Of a stretch of DNA of 64,000 bases, positions 29,090-37,550 are shown one piece after another. The DNA is from an uncultured Bacteroidia bacterium. Lineage in GTDB: Bacteria; Bacteroidota; Bacteroidia; Bacteroidales; UBA932. The notes under the pieces were generated by a model that searched no databases, had not been told where the DNA came from, and was given only the letters and a program-made list of their open reading frames with translations. Position 1 is the first letter of the stretch; every line of letters begins with the position of its first letter. The stretch spans positions 1-64,000 of the forward strand of contig CACXNA010000004.1 in assembly GCA_902768985.1 (NCBI GenBank), given 5' to 3'. The position numbers and the translations under genes are program-made.

Positions 29090-30112
29090 ATGAGTACCGG
29101 CAGACAATACTATCTCGACAACCTGAAGGTCTGGTTGACCGTCCTCGTGATCTTCCACCACGCCGGGCAGGCCTATGGCAGCGGCGGGGGTTGGTCGTAT
29201 ACGCCAAGCAACCCGGCGGAGTTTCTCCCCTGGCTGGGAAACTTCTTCAGCGTGAACGCCGGTTTCTTCATGGGGTTGTACTTCCTGATTTCCGGCTATT
29301 TCGTCCCGACCAGTTACGACAAGAACGGCGGCAAGGCCTTCGTCCGTAAGAAGCTGATCCGCCTGGGCATCCCCTGGGTGGTGATGGGTACGATCCTGTC
29401 CATCCTTTCCGGTAAGTTCGAGACCGGACACATGTGGTTCGTCGAGAGCCTGCTCGTATTCTGCCTGCTCTACGCGCTGTACCGGCGCTTTTTCCCGCCG
29501 GTCCGCAGCCGCGAGCAGCGCCCGACCTTCTGGGCGCTGCTACTGATCGGGCTCGTGATGGGCACCGGCAGCTTCTTCATCCGCCAGGTGAGTCCGCAGG
29601 ACCACTGGATCTGGCCCTTCGGCATCATTCCCCTGCCCATGGAGCCCGCCCATTATCTGCAGTACGTGATGCTGTTCGTGCTGGGCATCCTGGCCCGCCG
29701 CTTCAGCTGGCTGGAGCGGCTGAGCGACCGCCTCGGCGCCGCATCGCTCAGCCTCGGCGTCCTCTTCGCCCTGGGCATCTACCTGCGCGGTGACGGCGCC
29801 TGGAGCGCCTTCGTCTGGCGCTGGTTCGGATTCTACGAATCCCTGCTGTGCGTCTTCCTCTGCGCCGGCCTGCTCTGGCTGTTCCGCCGCTGCGACAACG
29901 GCACCAGCGGCTTCAAGCAGTGGTGCGCCGCCCAATCGTACGGCGCCTACATCTTCCACATGCTGCTGATGCTGGTCCTCCAGTTCGCCACGGACGCCAT
30001 CTGGATGGGCGCCTTCGGCAAATTCTTCTTCATCGGAGCCGTCACGACCGTGCTGGCCTTCACCCTGACCTGGCTGCTACGCCTCATCCCCGGCGTAAAG
30101 AAAGTGATATGA
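29090..30112 (+). CDS. Acyltransferase 3 (OafA/YrhL-like) membrane protein
   Basis: 340 residues with about ten hydrophobic helices. The start YYLDNLKVWLTVLVIFHHAGQAYG has the conserved Asp and HH pair of the family, and FFMGLYFLISGYF follows. It is a predicted inner-membrane O-acyltransferase acting on a polysaccharide or lipid. It lacks the SGNH extension of full OafA. Its stop overlaps the next start. Confidence 0.87.
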   Translation: MSTGRQYYLDNLKVWLTVLVIFHHAGQAYGSGGGWSYTPSNPAEFLPWLGNFFSVNAGFFMGLYFLISGYFVPTSYDKNGGKAFVRKKLIRLGIPWVVMGTILSILSGKFETGHMWFVESLLVFCLLYALYRRFFPPVRSREQRPTFWALLLIGLVMGTGSFFIRQVSPQDHWIWPFGIIPLPMEPAHYLQYVMLFVLGILARRFSWLERLSDRLGAASLSLGVLFALGIYLRGDGAWSAFVWRWFGFYESLLCVFLCAGLLWLFRRCDNGTSGFKQWCAAQSYGAYIFHMLLMLVLQFATDAIWMGAFGKFFFIGAVTTVLAFTLTWLLRLIPGVKKVI

Positions 30113-30462
30113 TCATGGAGATTACCGGATTACTGGAATATTCGGAACGAGCACAGCTGCGGGCGTGGCTGACGGAGCATCATGCCAGTGAGAAGCAGTG
30201 CTGGGTGACATGCAACCGCAGCAATACACCCCGGACAGACGCGATCCCTTACATTGACGTAGTGGAAGAGGCTTTATGCTTTGGCTGGATCGATTCAACC
30301 TGCAAACTGCTACCGGACGGACGTCTGGCCCAGCGGCTCTCGCCGCGCCAAAAGAAAAGTCATTGGACAGATCGGAACAAGCAACGCTGCGCCGACCTGG
30401 AACGGCGCGGCCTGATGACCGACATCGGCCGGAAAGCTCTGCAGCGCGCTATTGAACCATAA
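30109..30462 (+). pseudogene. YdeI/OmpD-associated family gene, C-terminus lost
   Basis: 117 residues that follow the family N-terminal half: LRAWLTEHHASEKQCWV, IDVVEEALCFGWID, LAQRLSPRQKKSHWTDRNK. YdeI-like proteins are usually about 190 aa and continue with an OmdA-type C-terminal domain. Here the sequence ends at ALQRAIEP, exactly where a fragment of another gene begins. A shortened but translated protein is possible, hence moderate confidence. It overlaps the acyltransferase stop by 4 nt (ATG at 30109; a second ATG at 30115). Confidence 0.6.
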
Positions 30463-30559
30463 TGATGACTGGAAATACTTGATTTCCGGCGTGCTCTTCG
30501 GTTTCGCCTTTGAGGGCTGGAACTATTTCTACCAAAAAAGGAAGGACTCCGGCAAGTAG
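30461..30559 (+). pseudogene. Relic of a small membrane protein gene like 23809-24012
   Basis: The frame N-D-D-WKYLISGVLFGFAFEGWNYFYQKRKDSGK ends in a stop at 30557-30559. It aligns with residues 31-60 of the protein at 23809-24012 (WKYVVSGILFGFVYEGWWHFYRK). The N-terminal helix is absent and no start codon or promoter precedes it. It begins inside the end of the YdeI-like frame, which marks a recombination junction. Confidence 0.65.
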
Positions 30560-30615
30560 ATTCGCACTTCGGCAAGCCGGTCGATGTCATCTTCCAGCTG
30601 GATGACAACGACTGA
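30559..30615 (+). other. Possible C-terminal fragment of an unidentified reading frame
   Basis: Eighteen codons DSHFGKPVDVIFQLDDND followed by a stop at 30613-30615. The composition looks protein-coding, but no start is present and the fragment is not recognised. The remainder of 30616-30645 is promoter. Confidence 0.25.
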
Positions 30616-30617
30616 GC

Positions 30618-30633
30618 AAATTGCTTATCTTTG
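30618..30633 (+). promoter_or_regulatory. Extended -7 box of the BASS symporter gene
   Basis: AAATTGCTTATCTTTG, 12 nt before the ATG at 30646. It shares the ATTGCTTATnTTTG core with two neighbouring promoters. Confidence 0.55.
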
Positions 30634-30645
30634 TTTCTGTTAATC

Positions 30646-31575
30646 ATGAAACAGATCTGCAAGTGGATTTCTGATTGGATGGGGGTACTGGTCCTGGTAT
30701 CGGCCATCCTGGCACTTGCGTTCCCGGAGGTAGTGGGGCACCTGAAGCCTTCGCTCATCAATCCCCTGCTGGGCGTGATCATGTTCGGCATGGGCCTGAC
30801 GCTCAAGGTGGAGGACTTCCGCGTGGTGTTCACCCGTCCCAAAGACGTGCTTGTCGGCTGCCTGGCGCAGTTCACGGTGATGCCGCTGCTCGCCTTTGCG
30901 CTCTCGCGCCTGTTCGGCCTGGACGAAGCGCTCACCATCGGCGTCATCCTGGTCGGATGCTGCCCGGGCGGCACCGCCTCCAACGTCATCACCTACCTGG
31001 CAAAAGGTGACCTGGCACTGTCGGTCGGCATGACGGCCACGTCCACGCTGCTGGCACCGCTCCTTACCCCGCTGCTGGTACTGCTGCTGGTCGGCGAGAC
31101 GGTGGATGTCAACGTGCTCGGAATGCTGCTGAGCATCCTCTGGGTCGTCATCCTGCCCATTGTGCTGGGCCTGCTGGTCAAACGCCTGTTGCCCAAGGCA
31201 ACGGAGCAGGCCACGGCGTATCTCCCGGCGGTTTCCACCATCGCCATCTGCCTCATCGTGATGATTGTCATCGCGGCAAATGCCCACAAGCTGCTTGCCG
31301 GCGGCTGGATCGTCATTCTGGTCGTGATGCTCCACAACATCCTCGGACTTACCGTCGGCTACCTGATCGGGCTGATGCTGAAGATGACGCCCGCCAAGCG
31401 CCGCGCCATCAGCGTGGAAGTGGGCATGCAGAACAGCGGGCTGGCCTCGTCGCTGGCGACGCTCCACTTTGCCGCCTTCCCCATGGCCACCGTTCCGGGT
31501 GCCATTTTCAGTGTCTGGCACAACATCAGTGGCGCTGTCGTTGCCCGTTTCTTCGCCAGGCGGAAAATGTGCTAA
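30646..31575 (+). CDS. Bile acid:sodium symporter (BASS) family transporter
   Basis: 309 residues with about ten hydrophobic helices. Family signatures: LLGVIMFGMGLTLKVEDF, the helix 4 break GCCPGGTASNVITYLAKGD and the helix 9 break EVGMQNSGLASSL, which line the Na+ and substrate sites. Bacterial homologues carry pantoate, pyruvate or bile acids; the substrate is open. The start at 30646 (MKQICKW) fits the -7 box; an upstream start lies inside it. Confidence 0.93.
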   Translation: MKQICKWISDWMGVLVLVSAILALAFPEVVGHLKPSLINPLLGVIMFGMGLTLKVEDFRVVFTRPKDVLVGCLAQFTVMPLLAFALSRLFGLDEALTIGVILVGCCPGGTASNVITYLAKGDLALSVGMTATSTLLAPLLTPLLVLLLVGETVDVNVLGMLLSILWVVILPIVLGLLVKRLLPKATEQATAYLPAVSTIAICLIVMIVIAANAHKLLAGGWIVILVVMLHNILGLTVGYLIGLMLKMTPAKRRAISVEVGMQNSGLASSLATLHFAAFPMATVPGAIFSVWHNISGAVVARFFARRKMC

Positions 31576-31583
31576 AGATTGCT

Positions 31584-31609
31584 TATATTTGTTACGATTT
31601 AATCGTAAC
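31584..31609 (+). promoter_or_regulatory. -7 box followed by a perfect 9-1-9 palindrome
   Basis: TATATTTG (31584-31591) is followed directly by GTTACGATT-T-AATCGTAAC (31591-31609), so the palindrome covers the expected transcription start. It could be an operator for the GH3 gene or a 5' hairpin of its transcript. Confidence 0.55.
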
Positions 31610-31616
31610 TAACCAC

Positions 31617-31760
31617 ATGCGCGGATTCTTAACACTGACGGTATTCCTCTGGAAGGCACCCTACAGAATTGTATACAAAGGCCCGCTGAAGCCCGGCAAG
31701 AACACCATTAAAGTGAAGCCGTCAGAATACGCAAGTAAAAGCATAACATATTCAATATGA
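31617..31760 (+). pseudogene. Relic of a glycosidase C-terminal domain
   Basis: 47 codons: MRGFLTLTVFLWKAPYRIV, then KGPLKPGKNTIKVKP. The LW.aPYRI...LKPGkNtikV pattern resembles the C-terminal jelly-roll of GH2/GH78/GH106-type enzymes, which reads W.PPYR.DIT..LKPGENTLEI. No catalytic part is present. The stop overlaps the GH3 start by 4 nt, so the fragment may act as a translated leader for GH3. The similarity is judged by eye only. Confidence 0.4.
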
Positions 31761-34039
31761 AAGGGTCTCTGATTATATCCCTAAGCCTGCTAGTGCTGGT
31801 AGCATGCACCAGCAAGTCTCCCATGGACAAGTACATAGACAATCTGATGGGACAGCTCACGCTGGAACAGAAGATCGGCCAGCTTAACCTGCACTCCGCC
31901 CCCGGCTTCATCTCGGCCGAAAAGGTGATGGAAGAGGATGAGAACGCCAAACTGCTGAACCAGGGCTTGCTGGGAGGCGTCTACGGGGCCACCAATATGA
32001 CCATCCTGCGCCAATACCAGGACATCGCCCTCCAAAGCGGTGCCGGCATTCCGCTCATCTTTGGCATGGACGTGATTCACGGGCACCAGACGGTGTTCCC
32101 CATTCCGCTGGGGCTTTCCACTTCCTGGAATATGGAACTCATCGAGCAATCGGCCCGTGCCGCCGCCCGGGAGGCGTCGGCCTGCGGCATCAACTGGGTG
32201 TTCAGCCCCATGGTGGACATCTGCCGCGACGCCCGCTGGGGCCGCATTGCCGAGGGAGGAGGCGAAGATCCCTACCTGGGCGGAGAGATTGCCAAAGCCA
32301 TGGTATATGGCTACCAGGGCCGGGATGACGTCTATGACACGGACGACGTGATGGCCTGCGTGAAGCACTACGCCTTATACGGCGGCGCCCTGGCGGGAAG
32401 GGATTACAATTCCGTGTTCCTGAGCCGCCAGGAGGCCATGAACGGCTACATGCATCCCTACAAGGCGGCCTGCGAAGCCGGAGCCGGAAGCTACATGAGT
32501 TCATTCAATGAGTTCGAAGGCATCCCCGCCACCATGAACAAATGGTTGATGGACGATGTATTACGCAAATCCTGGGGCTTTGACGGATTCATCGTCAGCG
32601 ACGCCACCGCCATCGCGGAAGAAATCCAGCACGGCATCGGAGACCTGCAGGAGGTGAGTGCCCGCTCCCTCCAGGCCGGTCTGGACATGGACATGAACAG
32701 CGACGGCTTCGTAGGCACGCTGCTGCAGTCGGTTAAAGAAGGCCGCGTAAAAGAGGCCGATATTGACCATGCCTGCCGCCGCATCCTGGAAGCCAAATAC
32801 AAGCTGGGGCTTTTTGAAGACCCTTACCGCTACCTCTCTGAGGAGCGCTATGCCACGGAAGTATATACGCCTGAGAATCTGGCCTTTGCCCGCAAAGTGG
32901 CGCAGGAGTGCCAGGTACTGCTGAAAAACGAGGGCGTACTGCCTCTCCGGAAAGGCGCGAAAGTGGCCGTAGTAGGACCCCTGGCCGCCGACGCCTCCTC
33001 CATGGCCGGCACATGGTCGCAGTCGAACCATAACGCAGAAAGCGTCACGCTCTGGCAGGGCATCTCCGAAGTCACGCCGACCACTTTTGCCGAAGGCAGC
33101 TGGCTGCTGCGGGACGCCGCCATAGAGGACGGGGTGCGCTACGGCCTCATCCGCATGTTCGCCCCCGGCACCCCCATCCCGCCGGTTCATGCCAGGCCGC
33201 AGGCGGCCCTGGTAGCGGAAGCCGTGGCCCAGGCCCGCAGGGCCGATGTAGTAGTGGCCTGCGTGGGTGAGATCCCCGGGATGAACGGAGAAGGCGCTTC
33301 CCGCACCGATATCACCCTCCCCGATACGCAGGTAGAAATGCTCAAGGCCCTCAAGGCCACCGGCAAGCCGCTGGTGGTTGTCCTGGTAAGCGGTCGTCCG
33401 ATGGACCTCACCGCCGTGGAGCCGCTGGCCGATGCCATTCTCAATGTATGGAGTCCCGGCTCCGAGGGCGGCCACGCCGTAGCCGACGTGCTCTTCGGGG
33501 ATGTTAATCCATCGGCCAAACTCACCACCTCATTCCCCCGTTCGGTGGGTCAGCTGCCGCTGTATTACAACCACAAGAACACCGGCCGTCCGCATCCGGA
33601 CTACGAGCCCTACCGCAAGTTCACCAGCTGCTACACCGACGAGCTCAACGGACCGCTCTATCCTTTCGGCTATGGGCTGAGCTATACCGCTTTCTCCTAC
33701 TCTGAGCCGGTTCTAAGCACCACGGAAATGCCCGTGGACGGCAGCGTAACGGCATCCGTCATGGTAACCAACACCGGCAAAAGGGATGGTGACGAGATTG
33801 TCCAACTCTATATCCACGACATCTTCGCCACCTCCACCCGCCCCGTCAAGGAACTGAAAGCCTTCCGGAAGGTTCATATTCCTGCCGGAGAATCCGTCAA
33901 AGTGGATTTTACCCTCACCAAAGAGGATCTCTCCTACTATAACCACGAGCTCGAATGGGTATGTGAACCCGGAGACTTTGAGATTATGACCGGTCCCAAC
34001 AGCCGGGATACGCAAATGGTTACCCTTACTGTGAAATAG
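31757..34039 (+). CDS. GH3 beta-glucosidase lipoprotein (BglX-like)
   Basis: 760 residues. Lipoprotein signal (LVLVAC, Cys near residue 16). GH3 N-terminal barrel (about 30-360) with GMDVIHGH, EGGGEDPYL, VKHYALYG and the nucleophile Asp in FIVSDATAI (about residue 280). The C-terminal sandwich has the likely acid/base Glu in MNGEGASR (about 513). A fibronectin-III-like domain ends the protein. It should release terminal beta-linked glucose or related sugars in the periplasm or at the surface. Full length for a BglX-type enzyme. Confidence 0.95.
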   Translation: MKGSLIISLSLLVLVACTSKSPMDKYIDNLMGQLTLEQKIGQLNLHSAPGFISAEKVMEEDENAKLLNQGLLGGVYGATNMTILRQYQDIALQSGAGIPLIFGMDVIHGHQTVFPIPLGLSTSWNMELIEQSARAAAREASACGINWVFSPMVDICRDARWGRIAEGGGEDPYLGGEIAKAMVYGYQGRDDVYDTDDVMACVKHYALYGGALAGRDYNSVFLSRQEAMNGYMHPYKAACEAGAGSYMSSFNEFEGIPATMNKWLMDDVLRKSWGFDGFIVSDATAIAEEIQHGIGDLQEVSARSLQAGLDMDMNSDGFVGTLLQSVKEGRVKEADIDHACRRILEAKYKLGLFEDPYRYLSEERYATEVYTPENLAFARKVAQECQVLLKNEGVLPLRKGAKVAVVGPLAADASSMAGTWSQSNHNAESVTLWQGISEVTPTTFAEGSWLLRDAAIEDGVRYGLIRMFAPGTPIPPVHARPQAALVAEAVAQARRADVVVACVGEIPGMNGEGASRTDITLPDTQVEMLKALKATGKPLVVVLVSGRPMDLTAVEPLADAILNVWSPGSEGGHAVADVLFGDVNPSAKLTTSFPRSVGQLPLYYNHKNTGRPHPDYEPYRKFTSCYTDELNGPLYPFGYGLSYTAFSYSEPVLSTTEMPVDGSVTASVMVTNTGKRDGDEIVQLYIHDIFATSTRPVKELKAFRKVHIPAGESVKVDFTLTKEDLSYYNHELEWVCEPGDFEIMTGPNSRDTQMVTLTVK

Positions 34040-34050
34040 TGTAAATCATC

Positions 34051-35166
34051 TTGAAAACGGGAATCTTCATTATTCTGCTTGGGGCCATGCTGGGTGTGGC
34101 TTATGTGACGTGGCATCTGTGGCGCATCACGCCGGGCGGCTGGGTCGCGAAACTGGTGGTTGCCGTATTATTCCTTCTCTGGATGGCTGCGGCATTCGCC
34201 AGCATGTTTCTCCGAAAAAAGGCATCGATTTCAACCATTACCGCACTCTACGAGCTGGGGCACCCCTGGATGATAGCTTTCCTGTATCTACTGATTGTTT
34301 TCATCCTGGCCGATATCGGGGTGCTTGTCCGGCTCATTCCCAAAGACTTGCTCATCAGCAACGCCATTTCAATGGTGAGTATGCTGGGCGTGATTGCCGT
34401 CGTGCTCACGGCGGGCGGCATCCATTATCGGCACAAATACCGGGAAGAGCTGACCATCCGGACAGAAAAGCAGCTGGACAGGCCCCTGACCATTGTCCTC
34501 GCCAGCGACCTGCACATCGGCTACAGCAACCGAAAGGGCGAGCTGGGCCGCTGGATAGACCTTATCAACGCCGAACAACCGGATCTTGTACTCTTTGGTG
34601 GCGATATTATGGACATCCAGCTCAGGCCCCTCGTGGAAGGGAATTATGCCGAGGAATTCCACCGGCTGGTCGCTCCTGCCTTCACGGTACTGGGCAACCA
34701 CGAATATATCGGAGGAGAGAAGGATGCGGAGCGTTTCCTGAAAGAAGCCGGCATCGGTTTGCTGCGGGACGCTGTGGTTCAGGTGAAGGGGATCACCCTT
34801 ATCGGCCGGGACGACAGGAGCAACCCCGGGCGGAAAGCGCTGTCGGAGCTTGCTGATTCCCTGTCGTGTTTTACCATCCTGTTGGACCATCAACCCTATC
34901 ATCTGGAAGAGGCCGAAGCGGCAGGAATTGACTTCCAGTTCAGCGGGCATACGCACCGCGGGCAGGTCTGGCCCCTGAACTGGCTGACGGACACCATGTA
35001 TGAAAAGTCCTGGGGTTATCACCGGCGCGGCAACTCGCAGTATTATGTGAGTTCAGGCCTGGGCATCTGGGGGCCAAAGATCCGCATCGGCACCCGGTCG
35101 GAATACCTGGTGCTGCGTATTGAGCCTCGCTTATCTCGCTCATCCCCGGCAGCAAATGGATCATAG
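34051..35166 (+). CDS. Membrane-anchored metallophosphoesterase (YkuE-like)
   Basis: 371 residues starting with TTG at 34051. Four N-terminal helices (to about 130) precede a calcineurin-like domain with ASDLHIG, LFGGDIMD, LGNHEY, LLDHQPYH and SGHTHRGQ, all metal ligands intact. The TTG is chosen because it starts the first helix 11 nt after GH3; an in-frame ATG at 34087 would cut that helix. Relatives hydrolyse phosphodiesters, including UDP-diacylglucosamine and nucleotides. Confidence 0.88.
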   Translation: MKTGIFIILLGAMLGVAYVTWHLWRITPGGWVAKLVVAVLFLLWMAAAFASMFLRKKASISTITALYELGHPWMIAFLYLLIVFILADIGVLVRLIPKDLLISNAISMVSMLGVIAVVLTAGGIHYRHKYREELTIRTEKQLDRPLTIVLASDLHIGYSNRKGELGRWIDLINAEQPDLVLFGGDIMDIQLRPLVEGNYAEEFHRLVAPAFTVLGNHEYIGGEKDAERFLKEAGIGLLRDAVVQVKGITLIGRDDRSNPGRKALSELADSLSCFTILLDHQPYHLEEAEAAGIDFQFSGHTHRGQVWPLNWLTDTMYEKSWGYHRRGNSQYYVSSGLGIWGPKIRIGTRSEYLVLRIEPRLSRSSPAANGS

Positions 35167-35177
35167 GATAAGTTTCG

Positions 35178-35185
35178 TATCTTTG
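35178..35185 (+). promoter_or_regulatory. -7 box of the C1 peptidase gene
   Basis: TATCTTTG, 18 nt upstream of the ATG at 35204 and 12 nt after the metallophosphoesterase stop. Confidence 0.6.
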
Positions 35186-35203
35186 TGTGCAAAGATAGAA
35201 GTT

Positions 35204-36331
35204 ATGAAAAAACTAGTAACCCTTATCACATTCGTGCTGATTGCCATGAGCGTTTCGGCACAGAGCACTAAGACTTTCACGACTGTCAAGGAGCTTCCGA
35301 TTACCAGCATAAAGAATCAGTACCGCAGCGGCACTTGCTGGGACTATGGCACGCTGGGATACCTGGAGAGCGAGATTCTGCGGAAGACAGGCAAGACCTA
35401 TGATCTTTGCGAAATGTTTGTGGTGAGCAAGGATTATATGGACAATGCCACGCACTATGTCCGCATGCATGGCTATAGCCAGATCTCCGAGGGTGGTTCC
35501 TGCGATGACGTGCTTGAGGTGATCCGCAAGCACGGGATTTGTCCGGAGGACGCCATGCCCGCCCCGGGGTCGATGACGGGCGATTCGCTGGCCAATTTCA
35601 ATGTATTCTTCCCTGAGTTGGAGCGCCTGGTGAGCGGCATCGTCTGGGCGGAAGGCAAGCCGGAGCTGAACCGGTATACGACCGAAGAGCACGCCCCGTT
35701 AAGAGTCGAAGCACCGAGAGCGAACTGGCAGAAAGACGTGCAGGAGCTGATCGACAAGTATCTCGGGAAGTGCCCGGATTCCTTCGTCTTCGAGGGAAAG
35801 ACCTACACGCCCCTTTCTTTTGCCGAGAGTCTGGGCATTAATGCGGACGACTATGTGAGCCTGACCAGTTATTTGCATCATCCTTTCAACCAGTGGTTCG
35901 TGATCGAGGCCCCCTACAAATGGCGGCTGAGGCCCAGTTATAACATCCCCATCGAGCAGTTGATGACGGTGTTGGATAAGGCCCTGGATGCGGGGTATAC
36001 GGTTGCCTGGGGCGGCGATGTGTCGGGGGATTTTCTGCGGAAGGAAGGGATTGCGGTGCTGCCGGACGGCGTCGTGCCCACCCAGGAACTGCGGCAGCAG
36101 CAGTGGGACAATTGGGATTTCACGTACGACCACGTGATGCTCATTTACGGAAAAGCCCTTGATGAACAGGGCAAACCCTACTATCTCGTCAAGAACTCTT
36201 GGGGTGACTACGGAGCTTACCATGGCATCTGGTACATGTCACGCGATTATATGGCCTTGAACACGACCTACCTGTTCCTGAATCGGAATGCTTTGCCGAG
36301 GAGCCTGCGGAAAGAAGTGAGCGGGAAGTGA
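35204..36331 (+). CDS. Secreted C1B (bleomycin hydrolase/aminopeptidase C-like) cysteine peptidase
   Basis: 375 residues with a Sec signal (about 1-19, ending SVSAQ). The active-site Cys is in NQYRSGTCWDYGTLGYLESE (about residue 47), the His in TYDHVMLIYG and the Asn in YYLVKNSWGDYGAYHG. The usual GTCWSFS is GTCWDYG here. C1B enzymes are normally cytosolic hexameric aminopeptidases; a signal peptide is found in Bacteroidetes members, which scavenge peptides in the periplasm. Length is shorter than the 440-450 aa of PepC. Confidence 0.9.
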   Translation: MKKLVTLITFVLIAMSVSAQSTKTFTTVKELPITSIKNQYRSGTCWDYGTLGYLESEILRKTGKTYDLCEMFVVSKDYMDNATHYVRMHGYSQISEGGSCDDVLEVIRKHGICPEDAMPAPGSMTGDSLANFNVFFPELERLVSGIVWAEGKPELNRYTTEEHAPLRVEAPRANWQKDVQELIDKYLGKCPDSFVFEGKTYTPLSFAESLGINADDYVSLTSYLHHPFNQWFVIEAPYKWRLRPSYNIPIEQLMTVLDKALDAGYTVAWGGDVSGDFLRKEGIAVLPDGVVPTQELRQQQWDNWDFTYDHVMLIYGKALDEQGKPYYLVKNSWGDYGAYHGIWYMSRDYMALNTTYLFLNRNALPRSLRKEVSGK

Positions 36332-37005
36332 TCGAGGAGCAGGGAATAGACGGACGGCCGTGCCGGCTTTTCGGGTCGGAACGCCCGGCGTGCCTGCTGG
36401 TGCAGCCGTCGGCGCGGCACGAGACCGCGACGCTGGAAGGCGAGGCCGCGCAGATCGCGGCGCTCTCCCCTTCCCCTTTTGTGCTGGCGGCATTCGAGGT
36501 CGAAGACTGGATCGTCGACCTGATGCCCTGGCCGGACGGGAACATTTCCAGCGAGGCAGAAGCTGGCCGGCACGGCCAGGAAACGTTGCAGTACGTGCTG
36601 CTGTCCCTATTTCCCGCCTTGCGGGAGCGGTTCGGAGACCTCCCCGCCGTGATCGGCGGCTATTCGCTGGGCGGGCTCTTCTCCCTTTGGGCGGCAGCCC
36701 AGACCGACAGTTTCCGCGCCGTGGCGGCCGCCTCCCCGTCGGTCTGGATCCGGAACTGGCAGGCCTTCAGCGAGCAGCATCCGCCCCTGGCCGAGGCGGT
36801 CTATCTGAGCCTCGGCGACCGGGAGGAGCATGTGCGGAACCAGGCCATCGCCCGGGTCGGCGACGGCATCCGCGCGCAGCATGCTTTGCTACAGCAGCAA
36901 CTGGGGCCGGAGCGCTGCACGCTGGTCTGGGAGCCCGGCAATCATTTCACCGACAACGAAGGCCGCCTGGCCCGCGCATTCGCCTGGTGCGTCGGGCGTT
37001 TGTAG
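36328..37005 (+). CDS. Alpha/beta hydrolase-fold esterase
   Basis: 225 residues starting with GTG at 36328 inside the peptidase stop (GTGA). The elbow IGGYSLGGLFSL (Ser near 112) and the C-terminal GNHF His are clear. The fold resembles the D-like esterase family (Fes/IroE) without its N-terminal domain. No signal peptide, so cytosolic. Substrate unknown; iron-siderophore ester cleavage is only one option. Confidence 0.75.
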   Translation: MIEEQGIDGRPCRLFGSERPACLLVQPSARHETATLEGEAAQIAALSPSPFVLAAFEVEDWIVDLMPWPDGNISSEAEAGRHGQETLQYVLLSLFPALRERFGDLPAVIGGYSLGGLFSLWAAAQTDSFRAVAAASPSVWIRNWQAFSEQHPPLAEAVYLSLGDREEHVRNQAIARVGDGIRAQHALLQQQLGPERCTLVWEPGNHFTDNEGRLARAFAWCVGRL

Positions 37006-37032
37006 ACAGTTTGGTCGAAGCAGAATAATAGT

Positions 37033-37040
37033 TATATTTG
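37033..37040 (+). promoter_or_regulatory. -7 box of the TfoX-like gene
   Basis: TATATTTG, 20 nt upstream of the ATG at 37061. Confidence 0.55.
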
Positions 37041-37060
37041 TTAAGACTATCGGGTTTTGT

Positions 37061-37387
37061 ATGGCAAGTAACACAGATTTCGTACAGTATATCGTTGACC
37101 AGTGCTCGGGCGCTGGGGAGATAGCCGCAAAGAAGATGATGGGAGACTATTGCATCTATTGTGACGGTATCCTCTTCGGCCTTATCTGTGACAATAACCT
37201 CTACGTCAAGGTAACAGAGCCAGGCAAGGCGGTGCTGAAGGAGGTCATCCTTCGGCCGCCCTATGACGGCGCCAAGGATTATTTCTATATCAGCGATGTG
37301 GATGACCGGGATTATTTGACAACGCTCATCGAAGCCACAATTCCCGCGCTTCCAAAGCAGAAGATCAAGAGGAACCCGATGAAATAG
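37061..37387 (+). CDS. TfoX N-terminal-domain protein
   Basis: 108 residues matching the TfoX/Sxy N-terminal fold: AAKKMMGDYCIYCDGILFGLICDNNLYVKV, then PYDGAKDYFYIS. Sxy regulates competence in gamma-proteobacteria, but stand-alone TfoX_N proteins in other phyla have no proven function. The sequence carries no HTH. It has its own promoter and is followed by a palindrome-rich 363-nt region. Confidence 0.85.
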   Translation: MASNTDFVQYIVDQCSGAGEIAAKKMMGDYCIYCDGILFGLICDNNLYVKVTEPGKAVLKEVILRPPYDGAKDYFYISDVDDRDYLTTLIEATIPALPKQKIKRNPMK

Positions 37388-37394
37388 CTTAATC

Positions 37395-37550
37395 TCGGTG
37401 CCGAAAAAGCCCGAAAACAGCACCGACCCCACCTCAAAAACCCGGGTGGGCACCAATAATTGCCATTTTCGGCGCCGACATTCTGAGATTCGCCGATCAA
37501 GTCGGCGAATGACGGGAGTTCGGAGGCCGAAGGCCGACGCTTCGAACTCT
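37395..37550. repeat. Mosaic of inverted repeats between TfoX-like and PadR genes
   Basis: Three palindromes in a row: 13-bp arms at 37395-37407 and 37466-37478 (one G-T pair) that enclose a shorter CCCACC/GGTGGG hairpin; a REP-like unit at 37485-37513 (GAGATTC...TCAAG...GAATGAC); and an imperfect hairpin at about 37516-37549 with GAGTTCG and CGAACTC ends followed by TTTTC, which may terminate the TfoX transcript. A 73-codon open frame across it is not convincing as a gene. Confidence 0.65.

Noticed and set aside
36328..37005. Siderophore esterase assignment for the alpha/beta hydrolase
   Set aside because: Only the general fold and the elbow motif are visible; no siderophore transport or synthesis gene is nearby.
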